64,000 nucleotides of DNA from JACOTK01 sp963743945 (GCA_963743945.1 CAVURO010000010.1:124001-188000), one strand, 5' to 3'; counted from the stretch's first letter, positions 43,125 through 52,260 are shown. Numbers and translations: made by a program. Notes: generated by a model not told the origin, from the letters alone.

Positions 43125-43231
43125 GCCAACCATCTTGCATGAAGATGAGCTGAAATACAATTGGATACATTGAAAGTTCTCTACTTGAACGAGGGAGGAG
43201 GGACGGTCGCGGGCGTGGAACATTCCCCTTC

Positions 43232-43780
43232 ATGGCCTTTGACCCGTTGCTGTCGTTTCTCGACGACGAGCGAACCAACGAGATCCATCGGCTCCGAACG
43301 CGCTCCCAATGGCTCCGCCAACAGGCTCAGGCAGAGGCAACGCTCGAGGGAACACTGCTCGACCTCGCGGAGCAGCAGTCGCCGGTCGCCATCAGGACCA
43401 GGGCGGGCAACACGCACTCCGGCGTCATCCGCTCGGTGGGTCGTGACTTCGTCGCCCTCTCAACCCGAGCCGGCACCCACATCTACTGCGCGCTCGGCGA
43501 GGTGACGACGGTCAGGCCCCAAGCGGACGGGCGCCACGGCCCCGCCTCGGGTGGAAGAGAGGGAACCCTCGACCTGCTGTTCCGCGAGTTCCTCGATGCC
43601 GCAGCCGAGGACCGACCCTGGGTGACGCTCACCCTCGCCTCCGGCGAACAAGTTAGTGGCCACCTCTGCGCGGTGGGCGTCGACGTGGTGACGATGCAAC
43701 TGGAAGACGACGGTTCGAGCGCGTGCTACGTGTCGTCGGCCGTGGTCGCCGAGGCGCTCTTTCGCTCGGCGAGCAGATGA
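43232..43780 (+). CDS. Hypothetical cytoplasmic protein of the pilus locus
   Basis: 182 aa. An N-terminal helical segment (DPLLSFLDDERTNEIHRLRTRSQWLRQQ) is followed by two strand-rich halves (HSGVIRSVGRDFVALSTRAGTHIYCALGEVTTV; SGHLCAVGVDVVTMQLED, in pieces) that resemble Sm/LSM-like barrels. I do not recognise it as a named family. The 3' end overlaps the convergent HTH gene by 55 bp. Upstream, TACAAT (43156-43161) and TTGCAT (43135-43140) could serve as promoter parts, though 15 bp apart. Confidence 0.6.
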   Translation: MAFDPLLSFLDDERTNEIHRLRTRSQWLRQQAQAEATLEGTLLDLAEQQSPVAIRTRAGNTHSGVIRSVGRDFVALSTRAGTHIYCALGEVTTVRPQADGRHGPASGGREGTLDLLFREFLDAAAEDRPWVTLTLASGEQVSGHLCAVGVDVVTMQLEDDGSSACYVSSAVVAEALFRSASR

Positions 43781-43986
43781 CCAAGGGACCCGGGCTCGAT
43801 GAGCGCGTTGGCGATGTAGGCGTCGACATCGGCCTTCTGAACCCGGAAAACCCGACCCATCTTGTAGGCGGGAATACCGCCTTCGTCGATGAAGCGATAC
43901 AGCGTCCGAGGCGTCACGCCCATCCGGCGGGCGGCCTCCTGGGTGGTCATCCAGACGATCTCGTCGTTCTGCTCGGTGGTGCTCAC
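43726..43986 (-). CDS. MerR/excisionase-type helix-turn-helix DNA-binding protein
   Basis: 86 aa. MTTQEAARRMGVTPRTLYRFIDEGGIPAYKMGRVFRVQKADVDAYI is the complete winged HTH_17 domain, a fold also seen in BldC-type developmental regulators. It has a short C-terminal tail. Divergent from the cpaB start with about 120 bp of AT-richer DNA between them, well placed to control the Tad operon. BldC homology is a guess. Confidence 0.85.
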   Translation of the reverse strand: MSTTEQNDEIVWMTTQEAARRMGVTPRTLYRFIDEGGIPAYKMGRVFRVQKADVDAYIANALIEPGSLGHLLAERKSASATTADDT

Positions 43987-44106
43987 CCGAACAGCCTAAC
44001 GCTTTTGCCGAGTGTTCATGGTGTTTCATGACTTCTCAATTTGGCCACTCGACGGGCTTTCCCTCACACTACGTGGTAGTCCATCACGAAGGATGCGCAA
44101 TCTTCA

Positions 44107-44847
44107 ATGGTTTCTGTGCTTTCACACTCATCTCGTTCCACGACACCCTCGCCGGCAGCGTCCCCACCTGAGGCCCGCCGGGTTCACCGTCGGCGTGGGC
44201 TGCCGAGCGGACGAGCGGTCGTCGGAGGCTTTCTCGTCGCAGCGGGTGCAGTGGGCATCTTCTCGGCCTATCAGGGAGCCTCGGGGGGGCGGGAACGTTC
44301 GTATGTCACGGCGAATCGCGACATCGCCGCCGGCGAGCATCTCCGCCGCTCCGACCTGTCCGTGGTGGCCCTGGACCTGACCGACGAGCTTCGCCGGCTC
44401 GCCGTCTCGTCGCCCGATGCACTGGTCGGCACAACGACGCTGGCGCCGGTCCTCGCCGGTCAGCTCATCTGGCGCAGCGGCGTGGTGAAGCCTGACGGCA
44501 GTCCACAACTTGCCCAGATCTCGATTCCCGTCCATCCGGCGAACGCCCTTGGAGGACGGCTCCTGCCGGGCGAGCGCGTCGATGTCCTGCTCACCTCGAC
44601 CGCCGCCGGCGCTCCCCAGGTCACCACGATCAGCTCGGGCGCCCGCGTGGTGCGCGTCGACGCAGGCGATCGAACGGTCGGGAGCAGCGGGGCGATGACC
44701 CTCGTCCTCGCCGTCGCTCCCGAGGAGCTCGAGCGCCTCGCCGAGGCTGCGGCCGCGGGCACCGTGACGGTCGCCCGCGTCACCGGTCTGGGCTGGAGCG
44801 ATGACGACACGCTCCGCTCCTCGCACGCGACGGGCAAGGACACGTGA
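44107..44847 (+). CDS. cpaB: Flp pilus assembly protein CpaB/RcpC (SAF domain)
   Basis: 246 aa. One N-terminal membrane helix (VVGGFLVAAGAVGIFSAYQG), then a SAF domain (YVTANRDIAAGEHLRRSDLSVVALD) and the CpaB C-terminal region (ANALGGRLLPGERVDVLLTS; VLAVAPEELERLAEAAAAGTVTV). It stabilises the Tad pilus at the envelope. First gene of the Tad operon; its stop overlaps the next start (GTGA). Confidence 0.85.
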   Translation: MVSVLSHSSRSTTPSPAASPPEARRVHRRRGLPSGRAVVGGFLVAAGAVGIFSAYQGASGGRERSYVTANRDIAAGEHLRRSDLSVVALDLTDELRRLAVSSPDALVGTTTLAPVLAGQLIWRSGVVKPDGSPQLAQISIPVHPANALGGRLLPGERVDVLLTSTAAGAPQVTTISSGARVVRVDAGDRTVGSSGAMTLVLAVAPEELERLAEAAAAGTVTVARVTGLGWSDDDTLRSSHATGKDT

Positions 44848-46157
44848 ACGCCGGTCATCGTTACGTCCTTCTGGGGCTTGCCCGGCCGCGCGCATCGTGG
44901 TTCCGCTCCGTCAGCCACTGGACCACGTCAGCCGCCATCCCTGCGGAGTTCGTCAAGTGCGTGTCGGTCGAGGAGCTGCGAGCCCGCCTTGCGGGAAACC
45001 GCACCTTCTCCGCCGTTCTCCTGGACGGCAGCCTGCCCGTCGTCGACCGCGAGCTTCTCGAAGCCGCACGGGACGTCGGCTGTGCGGTCCTCATCATCGA
45101 CGACGGTCGTCGCCCCAGGGACTGGGTCGAGCTCGGCGCAACGGCAGTGCTGTCGACCACGCTCGAACGTGAGGCGCTGTTGGACGCGCTGGTCACCCAT
45201 GCAGAGATGGTCGGAGTGGTCGCGTCCACGCTCCGGACGGCAACCGAGGTCGACCTCGACATCACCCGGTCGCTCGCACCGGGTGAGGTCGCCGTCGTGT
45301 GTGGACCAGGCGGCACCGGGGTGTCAACCCTTGCCGCAGCACTCACCGAGGGGCTCGGCCGGACGGCCCGACACGCCGGGCGGGTCCTCCTTGCCGATCT
45401 GGCGCTCCATGGCGAACAGGCGATGCTGCACGACGTTCGTGACGTGGTCCCCGGCATCCAGGAGCTCGTGGAGGCTCATCGCATCGGTGTTCCCTCGACC
45501 AACGACGTACGTGCCCTCACCTTCGAGGTCGTCGAGCGGCGTTATCAACTCCTGCTCGGCCTGCGCCAGGCCCGCCATTGGCCCTCGATCCGACCCCATG
45601 CGTTCCAGGCTGCCTTCGACTCACTCCGAAGGGCCTTCGACGTCCTCGTCTGCGACATCACGGCGGACTTCGAGGGTGCGGGCACAACGGGATCGGTCGA
45701 TGTCGACGAGCGGAACCTCATGGCCCGCCACAGCGCCATCCATGCCGATGTCGTCTTCGTGGTCGGACGTCCAGGTGTCAAGGGCATGCACGCCCAGGTG
45801 CGGGTGATCAGCGACCTGGTCGGAGCCGGAGTCTCACCCAGCCGCGTCATCCCGGTGATCAACGAGGCGCCGGGGCGACCGGGGACGAGGGCCCGGATCA
45901 ACAAGGGAATCGCCGAGCTGACGGCCATGGTCGTGGTCGACCTGCCGATGGCCTCACCGGTGTTCGTTCCCTCGCGCCACGTGGAGCCGGCGTTGCGAGA
46001 CGTGGTGAGCCTCCCCGCCCCGCTTCCCTCCCTCATGACCGGCGCCTACCGGGCGCTCATCGATCGGCTCGGGCCGAACCCCGATTCGATCGATCACGAG
46101 CCCCAGCTCGTGGCGCCGGGGTCCCTCGGGACATGGAACGAGGAGGGGCCAAGTTGA
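44844..46157 (+). CDS. CpaE/TadZ-like pilus-localisation ATPase
   Basis: 437 aa from GTG 44844. An N-terminal receiver-like domain lacks a clear phospho-acceptor site (FSAVLLDGSLPVVDRELLEAA). The MinD/ParA-type domain has a deviant P-loop VVCGPGGTGVSTLAAALTEG (Val for Lys in the GKS/T position) and ADVVFVVGRPGVKGMHAQVR. TadZ/CpaE proteins place the pilus machine at a cell pole. Coupled to cpaF by TGATG. Confidence 0.82.
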   Translation: MNAGHRYVLLGLARPRASWFRSVSHWTTSAAIPAEFVKCVSVEELRARLAGNRTFSAVLLDGSLPVVDRELLEAARDVGCAVLIIDDGRRPRDWVELGATAVLSTTLEREALLDALVTHAEMVGVVASTLRTATEVDLDITRSLAPGEVAVVCGPGGTGVSTLAAALTEGLGRTARHAGRVLLADLALHGEQAMLHDVRDVVPGIQELVEAHRIGVPSTNDVRALTFEVVERRYQLLLGLRQARHWPSIRPHAFQAAFDSLRRAFDVLVCDITADFEGAGTTGSVDVDERNLMARHSAIHADVVFVVGRPGVKGMHAQVRVISDLVGAGVSPSRVIPVINEAPGRPGTRARINKGIAELTAMVVVDLPMASPVFVPSRHVEPALRDVVSLPAPLPSLMTGAYRALIDRLGPNPDSIDHEPQLVAPGSLGTWNEEGPS

Positions 46158-47485
46158 TGGACGGCCTCGAATCGTCGTCTCCCCTCGCGGAGATCGAATC
46201 CCGTGTCCAGGCACTCGGCAAGGATCTCGCACTCGATGTCCGCGGCGAGTCGGGCATGGCTGCCCTGCGCCGGCTCATCGCGGACGAGATCTCCCGCTGG
46301 AACGCCGATCACCAACGAGGGCTGCGGTCCTTCGATCTCGCCAACCCCGACATCGTCGCTGACCGGGCGCTGCGCAACCTCACGGGATACGGCCCGCTCG
46401 AACCTCTCCTGGCCGACGACGACGTCTGGGAGATCATGATCAACGCTCCGGACGCCATCTTCGCCAAACGACACGCCGGCGTCTCCGGCTACCACGACGA
46501 GGTCTTTCACGACAACGAGCACGTCCTTCGAACCCTGACGAAGATCCTCGACGACGCGTCGGGGTCACACCGCAAGCTCGATGCCGCCGAGGGCCTCCAG
46601 GATGCTCAGCTCGACAACGGGTCTCGCCTTCACATCGTCCATGGCGACGTCGGACGTGACGGCCACGTGCTCGTCAACATCCGCAAGTTCACGGGTGTCG
46701 CGTACCGCTCCCTGGATGACCTCGTGGAGCTCGGCATGCTCGAACCGGCACCCGCGGCGTTCCTCCGTGCCGCAACACGTTCGCGTCAATCCATCATCTT
46801 CGCCGGCGCTCCCGGATCGGGAAAGACGACGCTCCTGTCGTGCTGCACCGCCGAGCTCGACCCGTCCCTGCGTGTGGTCAGCGCCGAGGAGGTCTTCGAG
46901 GTCGACGTGCCACTGCCCAACGTCGCAGCCATGCAGACGCGCCCCGCTCGATCGGATCGAGCGGAGATCGACCTGCGCCGACTGGTCTCGGGGTTCCTGC
47001 GCATGGCGCCCGATGTCGCCGTCGTCGGGGAGGTCCGCGATCGAGAGGCACTACCGCTGTTGTTGACGCTCTCCTCGGGCGTCAAGGGATACACGACCAT
47101 TCACGCGGGGTCCGCTCGCCAGGCCCTGACACGGTTGCGGTTCATCTGCCAGCTCGCCGAAACCTCCTCGGCTCTTCCCCTCTCGGCCCTGAACGCACTG
47201 GTGAGTGAATCCATCGATCTGGTCGTCCATTGCGCTCGAGTGCGCGGCAAGCCGCGGGTCACCGAGATCATTGCCGTGGAGGACCTGCAGACCGGACCGG
47301 AGGGAACGGCGTTCACCGTCACGGAGCTTTTCAACCGCACCCGCTGGGACGCTCCCCTGGCCTGGACGGGCGACCTCCCGGTGCGCTGTCAACGTCCCTT
47401 CGAGGAGGTGGGCTACGACCTTCGAGCGCTGCTCGATGCCTCCGGAACACGACCCCCCGCCGACAGGAAGGGCTTCGCTCCATGA
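46157..47485 (+). CDS. cpaF: Tad secretion ATPase CpaF/TadA
   Basis: 442 aa from ATG 46157 with GAGGAGGGG upstream. Hexameric motor of the Tad pilus. LTGYGPLEPLLADDDVWEIMIN precedes the core; Walker A IIFAGAPGSGKTTLLSC; Asp-box SAEEVFEVDVPLPN; Walker B MAPDVAVVGEVRDREALPLL; His box TTIHAGSARQALTRL. All motifs are intact. The stop overlaps the tadB ATG. Confidence 0.93.
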   Translation: MDGLESSSPLAEIESRVQALGKDLALDVRGESGMAALRRLIADEISRWNADHQRGLRSFDLANPDIVADRALRNLTGYGPLEPLLADDDVWEIMINAPDAIFAKRHAGVSGYHDEVFHDNEHVLRTLTKILDDASGSHRKLDAAEGLQDAQLDNGSRLHIVHGDVGRDGHVLVNIRKFTGVAYRSLDDLVELGMLEPAPAAFLRAATRSRQSIIFAGAPGSGKTTLLSCCTAELDPSLRVVSAEEVFEVDVPLPNVAAMQTRPARSDRAEIDLRRLVSGFLRMAPDVAVVGEVRDREALPLLLTLSSGVKGYTTIHAGSARQALTRLRFICQLAETSSALPLSALNALVSESIDLVVHCARVRGKPRVTEIIAVEDLQTGPEGTAFTVTELFNRTRWDAPLAWTGDLPVRCQRPFEEVGYDLRALLDASGTRPPADRKGFAP

Positions 47486-48369
47486 TCGCCCTCCTGGTCA
47501 CGCTCGCCGGCGCCTACGGCATCCACCTCATCTACACCGCCACCGCGTTCCATTGGCGCGGCATCGGGCCAGGCCCGTCGGTTCGCGGCCGACGCCCTCC
47601 CGGCCATCACCTCCGGTCGTGGATGGTTCAAGCCGGCCTGGAGGACACGCGGCCCCAGGAACTGTTCGGAGCGGGCCTCATGCTCTTCGTCGTCGGAGCC
47701 GTTCTCACCCAGGCGGTCTTCGGAGGCATCGTTCCCTCGCTGGCGGGCGGTTCCTTCGCGACCACCTTTCCCGTGGCCGCGGCGCGAGCCCGTCGCGAGC
47801 AGCGGCGCAACGAGGCTCGGGAGGCATGGCCCCGACTCATCGAGGAGATCCGCCTGACGACCGTCTCACTTGGGCGGTCTGTTCCCCAGGCGTTGTTCGA
47901 GGTCGGCGCCCGTGCCCCTGAGGACATGCGTGGAGCCTTCGAGGCGGCCCATCGGGAATGGCTTCTGTCGACCGACTTCTCACGCACGATCGCCGTGCTC
48001 AAGGATCGACTGGCGGACGCGACCGCCGACGCTGTCTGCGAAACCTTGCTGATCGCCCATCAGATCGGCGGCAACGACATCGATCGCTGCCTGACTGCCC
48101 TCGTCGACGATCGCATCATCGACGTGCAGGGACGCAAGGATGCCCGCTCCCGTCAGGCCGGGGCCCGTTTCGCCCGCAAGTTCGTCCTGATCGTGCCGCT
48201 GGGCATGGCCATGATCGGGTTGAGCATCGGTCAGGGGCGCGCGGCATACGCGGGCGCCACCGGTCAGTTCCTGGTGTTGGTCGGGCTGGCCATCATGGCG
48301 GCATGCTGGTTGTGGGCCGGGCGCATCATGCGACTTCCCGACGAGCAGCGGGTGTTCGATGGTGTCTGA
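47482..48369 (+). CDS. tadB: Tad pilus inner-membrane protein TadB (T2SSF domain)
   Basis: 295 aa. Membrane helices near residues 60-80 and at the C-terminus (FVLIVPLGMAMIGLSIG, QFLVLVGLAIMAACWLWAG). The cytoplasmic T2SSF domain runs from REAWPRLIEEIRLTTVSLGRSVPQALFEVG to CLTALVDDRIIDVQGRKDARSRQ. ATG 47482 overlaps the cpaF stop. Confidence 0.88.
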   Translation: MIALLVTLAGAYGIHLIYTATAFHWRGIGPGPSVRGRRPPGHHLRSWMVQAGLEDTRPQELFGAGLMLFVVGAVLTQAVFGGIVPSLAGGSFATTFPVAAARARREQRRNEAREAWPRLIEEIRLTTVSLGRSVPQALFEVGARAPEDMRGAFEAAHREWLLSTDFSRTIAVLKDRLADATADAVCETLLIAHQIGGNDIDRCLTALVDDRIIDVQGRKDARSRQAGARFARKFVLIVPLGMAMIGLSIGQGRAAYAGATGQFLVLVGLAIMAACWLWAGRIMRLPDEQRVFDGV

Positions 48370-48399
48370 TCGACCGACCCGGTGCTGGGGGCTCAGGCC

Positions 48400-49305
48400 A
48401 TGACCCGTGTCGTGGCCCTCTGCGGGCTCTTGTTGTGGATCGGGGCCACCCTCGCTCTGTCGGAGCTCCGGGTCTTCTCGCGCCCCTCCCTGTCCGATCG
48501 CCTCCGTCCCTACGGACCGGGCGGCATGGCTGGTCCCGGCAGGACGGGGATCTTCTCGGTGGCCTCGTTTCGTGATGCCATCGCACCGACCTCGAACCTG
48601 ATCGGCTCGCGCCTCGCGCGGGTTGTCGGCATCACCGAAGACCTCGATCTGCGCCTCACGAGGATCCATGCGCCCGTGGACGCCACGACATTTCGGGTGC
48701 GCCAGGTGGGCTACAGCGTCCTCGGTCTCGGCATTGCCGCCCTTGTCGTACTGGCGCTTCGACCACCCAGCCCGGTCGGGCTGGCATTCCTGCTCGCCGG
48801 TCCCATCCTCACCCTGCTCGTCCAGGAACAGCGTCTCGCCAAGGCCTCCGAGCGGCGACAACGTCGTTTGTTCCTGGAGCTGCCGGTCGTCGCGGAGCAA
48901 CTGGCCCTGCTCCTCTCGGCAGGATGGTCGATGTCCTCGGCTCTGAGTCGGCTTTCCCGTCGCAGCACGGGAGCATGCGCCACTGATCTCGAGCGCGTCT
49001 GCAATCGCATCGGTCAGGGCCTCTCGGAGACCGAGGCGCTTCGCGAGTGGGCCATGATCGCCAAGGTCGATGCGCTTGATCGTCTGGTGCCCGTCCTCGC
49101 GCTCAATCGCGACACGAGTGACCTCGGTCGTCTCGTCGCCGAGGAGGCCCGATCCATCCGTCGTGACATGCAGCGGGAGCTCATCGAGATCGCCGAGCGA
49201 CGTGAGCAACAGGTGTGGATCCCCGTCACCGTTGCCACGTTGATCCCGGGCGTCCTGTTCATGGCGATCCCGTTCATCGAGGCTCTTCGCATGTTCGGCG
49301 CCTGA
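48400..49305 (+). CDS. tadC: Tad pilus inner-membrane protein TadC (T2SSF domain)
   Basis: 301 aa from ATG 48400. Helices near the N-terminus, at GYSVLGLGIAALVVLALR with AFLLAGPILTLLV, and at the C-terminus (WIPVTVATLIPGVLFMAIPF). T2SSF core FLELPVVAEQLALLLSAGWSMSSALSRLSRR and EALREWAMIAKVDALDRLVPVLALN. Partner of TadB in the membrane platform; 30 bp after tadB. Confidence 0.87.
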   Translation: MTRVVALCGLLLWIGATLALSELRVFSRPSLSDRLRPYGPGGMAGPGRTGIFSVASFRDAIAPTSNLIGSRLARVVGITEDLDLRLTRIHAPVDATTFRVRQVGYSVLGLGIAALVVLALRPPSPVGLAFLLAGPILTLLVQEQRLAKASERRQRRLFLELPVVAEQLALLLSAGWSMSSALSRLSRRSTGACATDLERVCNRIGQGLSETEALREWAMIAKVDALDRLVPVLALNRDTSDLGRLVAEEARSIRRDMQRELIEIAERREQQVWIPVTVATLIPGVLFMAIPFIEALRMFGA

Positions 49306-49346
49306 CCGAGTCGATGAGCCGGAAGTCAACCAGAAAGGCAACGTCA

Positions 49347-49604
49347 ATGGAAACCAAGGAGCAGTCAATGCAATCTCACGTCCACAGCGATTCGATCTGC
49401 ACGGAAACCCCGGTCACACCGGAGCGTCGGAGCAGCCGGCTTCGATCCCGGCTTGTCGACCAGGCGGGCGAAGGCGTGATCTCCACCGCCATCGCGGTGC
49501 TGATCATGGCGCTCATCGGTCTGTCCATGTGGGTCGCGTTCAAGACGGTCTTCGACGACGCGAGCACCAAGATCAGCGACAACGTGGAGCAGATCGGGAG
49601 TTGA
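49347..49604 (+). CDS. Flp pilin-like small membrane protein
   Basis: About 85 aa from ATG 49347 (49314 or 49368 possible). A charged leader (RSSRLRSRLVDQAGEG) precedes one hydrophobic helix VISTAIAVLIMALIGLSMWVAF and a short polar tail. Size, position after tadC and the leader suggest the major pilin. The classical Flp Glu-Tyr pair after the cleavage site is not evident, so processing is uncertain. No prepilin peptidase (TadV) gene is in the window. Confidence 0.65.
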   Translation: METKEQSMQSHVHSDSICTETPVTPERRSSRLRSRLVDQAGEGVISTAIAVLIMALIGLSMWVAFKTVFDDASTKISDNVEQIGS

Positions 49605-49609
49605 CCATC

Positions 49610-50023
49610 GTGCGATCCTCGCCGGGCAACGAGGATGGCAGCGGCCTCATCGGTTCGATCACCGGGGTCACGGTGTTCCTGGTCCTCCTCTTCCTGGCCG
49701 TCCACCTCGTGCTCAACCTCTACGCCACCACCACGGTGACCGCCGTGGGCTTCGACGCGGCCCGGCTCGTCGCCGGCCGCGGAGGCGGCCCCGATGCCGA
49801 GGCCCATGCAGAAGGACAGGCTCGGCGCATGCTCGACCACTACACGAGGGCGGGAAGCCTGCGATTCATCTGGAACTACCTCGACACCGATGGCGACCCC
49901 GAACCCGACCGCGTGGAGCTGCGAGTGATCGCCGACCATCCCACCAATCTGTTGGCCATCGTTCCGATGCCCTACCAACATGTCGATCGGACGCTTCGCG
50001 TCCGCATGGAACGCGTTCGATGA
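49610..50023 (+). CDS. TadE-like pseudopilin
   Basis: 137 aa from GTG 49610 (TTG 49601 also possible). The leader NEDGSGLIGSITGVTVFLVLLFLAVHLVLNLYATT shows the TadE pattern of a short polar segment then one helix. The outer domain has FIWNYLDTDGDPEPDRVELRV. Minor pilin assembled with Flp. The stop overlaps the next ATG. Confidence 0.75.
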   Translation: MRSSPGNEDGSGLIGSITGVTVFLVLLFLAVHLVLNLYATTTVTAVGFDAARLVAGRGGGPDAEAHAEGQARRMLDHYTRAGSLRFIWNYLDTDGDPEPDRVELRVIADHPTNLLAIVPMPYQHVDRTLRVRMERVR

Positions 50024-50523
50024 ATCGGCGATCGCCGGCGGCCTGCCTTCGAGGCAGATGCATCGACGAGTCCGGCTTCGCCGGCGGCGCCGAGGCCCTT
50101 CCCTTCGGCGTGCTGGTGTTCGTGATCGGCTCGCTCCTGTTGGCAAATGCCTGGGGCGTCATCGACGCCAAGATTGCGGCATACGCCGCGGTGCGCGAGG
50201 CAACCCGCGCCTATGTCGAGTCATCCGGCCCCACCGCCGACGACGCATCCCGGGATGCGCAACTGGCTGCGGAGGCCGCCTTCACCGGCCACGGCCGCGA
50301 CGCCTCGAAGATGACCCTGCAGAACCGAGGTGCCGCGACCTATGCACGCTGCGCACCGATCACCTTCGAGGTCTCCTATCCCGTCCCCACCATCTCGCTG
50401 CCATGGGTGAAGGATCTGGGACCGGGAGCCATCACCGTTCGAGCGAGCCACAGTGAGGTGGTCGACCCCTATCGAAGCGGCGTGCCCTCGATCGAGTCGC
50501 CGACGGACACGCCATGCCGGTGA
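50020..50523 (+). CDS. TadE/TadF-like pseudopilin
   Basis: 167 aa. CIDESGFAGGAEALPFGVLVFVIGSLLLANAWGVIDAKIAAYAAVREATRAYVES: a TadE-type helix followed by the alanine-rich segment common in these minor pilins. Two Cys may form a disulphide. Overlaps both neighbours by a few bases. Confidence 0.75.
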   Translation: MNRRSPAACLRGRCIDESGFAGGAEALPFGVLVFVIGSLLLANAWGVIDAKIAAYAAVREATRAYVESSGPTADDASRDAQLAAEAAFTGHGRDASKMTLQNRGAATYARCAPITFEVSYPVPTISLPWVKDLGPGAITVRASHSEVVDPYRSGVPSIESPTDTPCR

Positions 50524-51425
50524 CCCGCAAAGGGCTTCCATCGTCGCCACAAGAGGGTGGGAGCGTCCTCATCCTCATGCCCGCTGCCGTGCTGGTCTTC
50601 ATCATCCTCGGCGCGCTCGCCGTCGATCACGCCATCGCCTTCATGGGCGAGCGCGCCCTGGCCAACGCCTCCGCTGCAGCAGCCAACAACGCAGCCTCCG
50701 CCTTGGGCGAGCAGACCTTCTACCAGGGCTCCGTGGTCGCTCTCGATGCGGCGCAGGCTTCGGCCATCGCCCAGAAGACGATTGAGGGCCTGCAACCTTC
50801 CGGCGTCCACGACCTCTCGGTCGACACCGCCGTCAACGGCAACGAGGTGACCGTGACCGTGACCGGCCGTGTGGACACCATCTTCTCGCGGGCCGTTCCC
50901 GGCGGGATGCAGACCTTCGATGTGGGTGCCACGTCGAAGGCCATCGCCGAGATCCCACCGGAATCCCTACCCGGAATCCCTCCGCGGCCCCTGACCCGGT
51001 CAGCCGCTCAGCTCGACCCGACACCCAACTCTCAAACGCTCAGCAGGCGGGACCGCCCTGGTCGCCGTGAGCGATGGGATCGGGCGATGAACCCACGGGC
51101 GTCTGCTGTGCGGGATCGATCCGGCCGAATCGCTCGACAGCCCACACCACGCCGTCGGGGGCGCAGTAGATGCCGACGCCGACGGCGCCGTAGGCCGCCC
51201 ACACGATGTTGTCGCGGTGGGGGTCGGAGCTCATCCACGTCATGTGCAAGGCACCTGAGGTGGCCTTGGACCGATACTGCACGTTTTCGCCGTAGTCCCC
51301 GCCGGCGCCCGGACTGTGACGCATCCCGGATCGGCTCATCTCCTCGGCCCAGTCGCGAGCACCTCGGGCGAGGCCTTCATCCCAGGCCATCGGGGCGACG
51401 CCTCGCGTCGCTCGCTCGTCATTGA
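50514..51425 (+). CDS. TadG-like pilus protein; 3' end abnormal
   Basis: The first 150 or so residues are convincing: QEGGSVLILMPAAVLVFIILGALAVDHAIAF is a Tad-type helix, followed by an alanine-rich domain and EVTVTVTGRVDTIFSRAVPGG. After about 50985 the frame is Arg/Pro-rich and lies antisense to the CAP-domain gene for 386 bp, which is unlikely to be native. A one-base slip near the CCGGAATCCCT duplication (50958-50980) would bring TGA 50992 into frame. Treat the true end as near 50994. Confidence 0.65.
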   Translation: MPVTRKGLPSSPQEGGSVLILMPAAVLVFIILGALAVDHAIAFMGERALANASAAAANNAASALGEQTFYQGSVVALDAAQASAIAQKTIEGLQPSGVHDLSVDTAVNGNEVTVTVTGRVDTIFSRAVPGGMQTFDVGATSKAIAEIPPESLPGIPPRPLTRSAAQLDPTPNSQTLSRRDRPGRRERWDRAMNPRASAVRDRSGRIARQPTPRRRGRSRCRRRRRRRPPTRCCRGGGRSSSTSCARHLRWPWTDTARFRRSPRRRPDCDASRIGSSPRPSREHLGRGLHPRPSGRRLASLARH

Positions 51426-52260
51426 TACGGGTCAGAAGGTCCTCCACCATCCAATCGACGCCTGCCGATGCGGACGTCGTTGCGCTCGGTGCGCCGCTCG
51501 AGGGAGCGCCCGCCAGGGGCGGAACCTGACCGCACCCCAGCAGGGCATTGCCGCCCAATCCCTGGTTGATCCCGTAGGCACAGACCTGAGAGCCCTCGGG
51601 AACGACCATGTCGAAGCCGTGGGCGGACCCGTAACCGGGGACCGTGGCTGCCACGTCCTCACGACCAGCCGCAGCCTGCCCTGATGCGGCAAGGCGATTG
51701 TCGACGTAGAGGTGCACATCGATGGGCGCTCCCGTGTCGGGGTCGATTGCCCAGCCGGCCGCATGCACGCCATCCGCCGCTCTGGTGACCGCGTCGAGAA
51801 GACCGAACGGGTCGACGGGGACCGACCTGCAGCCGAGCAGCGCGTTCGCGCCCGGCCCCTGGTTGATGCCGTAGGCACAGACTTGGGAACCAAGGGGCAC
51901 GACAACGTCAAAGCCATGCGCCGCGCCGTAACCGGGGTAGGCGCCCGCCACATCGCCGCGCGGAGCACTCGCCTGGCCCAGGGGAACCCCCCTCCCATCG
52001 ACGTAGACATGCACCTCGACCGACGCGGTCGTGTTCGGGTCGATCGCCCAGCCGGTCACACGCAGGCCACCCGACACCCGGGTCGCCGTGTCGAGGTAGC
52101 CGACGGGGTTCCCCGACGCCGAGGCGCCGACTGCCACGGCCGGAAGAACGACACCACCCGAAGCGAGCGCTCCGGCAACCAACGCACGTGCCATGCGGCG
52201 ATGCCTGTGCAATCTCCTCACGCGTACCTCCGCCTTTCGGGACCGCCACACCTGGACCAC
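51040..52260 (-). CDS. Secreted CAP-domain (SCP/PR1-like) protein with two N-terminal repeats
   Basis: 406 aa. A basic N-region then signal peptide ARALVAGALASGGVVLPAVAVGASA. Two repeats of about 80 aa follow, each with GWAIDP(N/D)T, VHxYVD and a YGINQGxGxNALLGC ending, which probably form beta-rich adhesion modules with a disulphide. The CAP domain runs from LLTRINDERATRGVAPMAWDEGLARGARDWAEEM to YGENVQYRS ... MTWMSSDPHRDNIVWAAYGAVGVG. Exported; role unknown. ATG near 52191 would shorten the N-region. Convergent with the TadG-like gene. Confidence 0.8.
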   Translation of the reverse strand: MVQVWRSRKAEVRVRRLHRHRRMARALVAGALASGGVVLPAVAVGASASGNPVGYLDTATRVSGGLRVTGWAIDPNTTASVEVHVYVDGRGVPLGQASAPRGDVAGAYPGYGAAHGFDVVVPLGSQVCAYGINQGPGANALLGCRSVPVDPFGLLDAVTRAADGVHAAGWAIDPDTGAPIDVHLYVDNRLAASGQAAAGREDVAATVPGYGSAHGFDMVVPEGSQVCAYGINQGLGGNALLGCGQVPPLAGAPSSGAPSATTSASAGVDWMVEDLLTRINDERATRGVAPMAWDEGLARGARDWAEEMSRSGMRHSPGAGGDYGENVQYRSKATSGALHMTWMSSDPHRDNIVWAAYGAVGVGIYCAPDGVVWAVERFGRIDPAQQTPVGSSPDPIAHGDQGGPAC

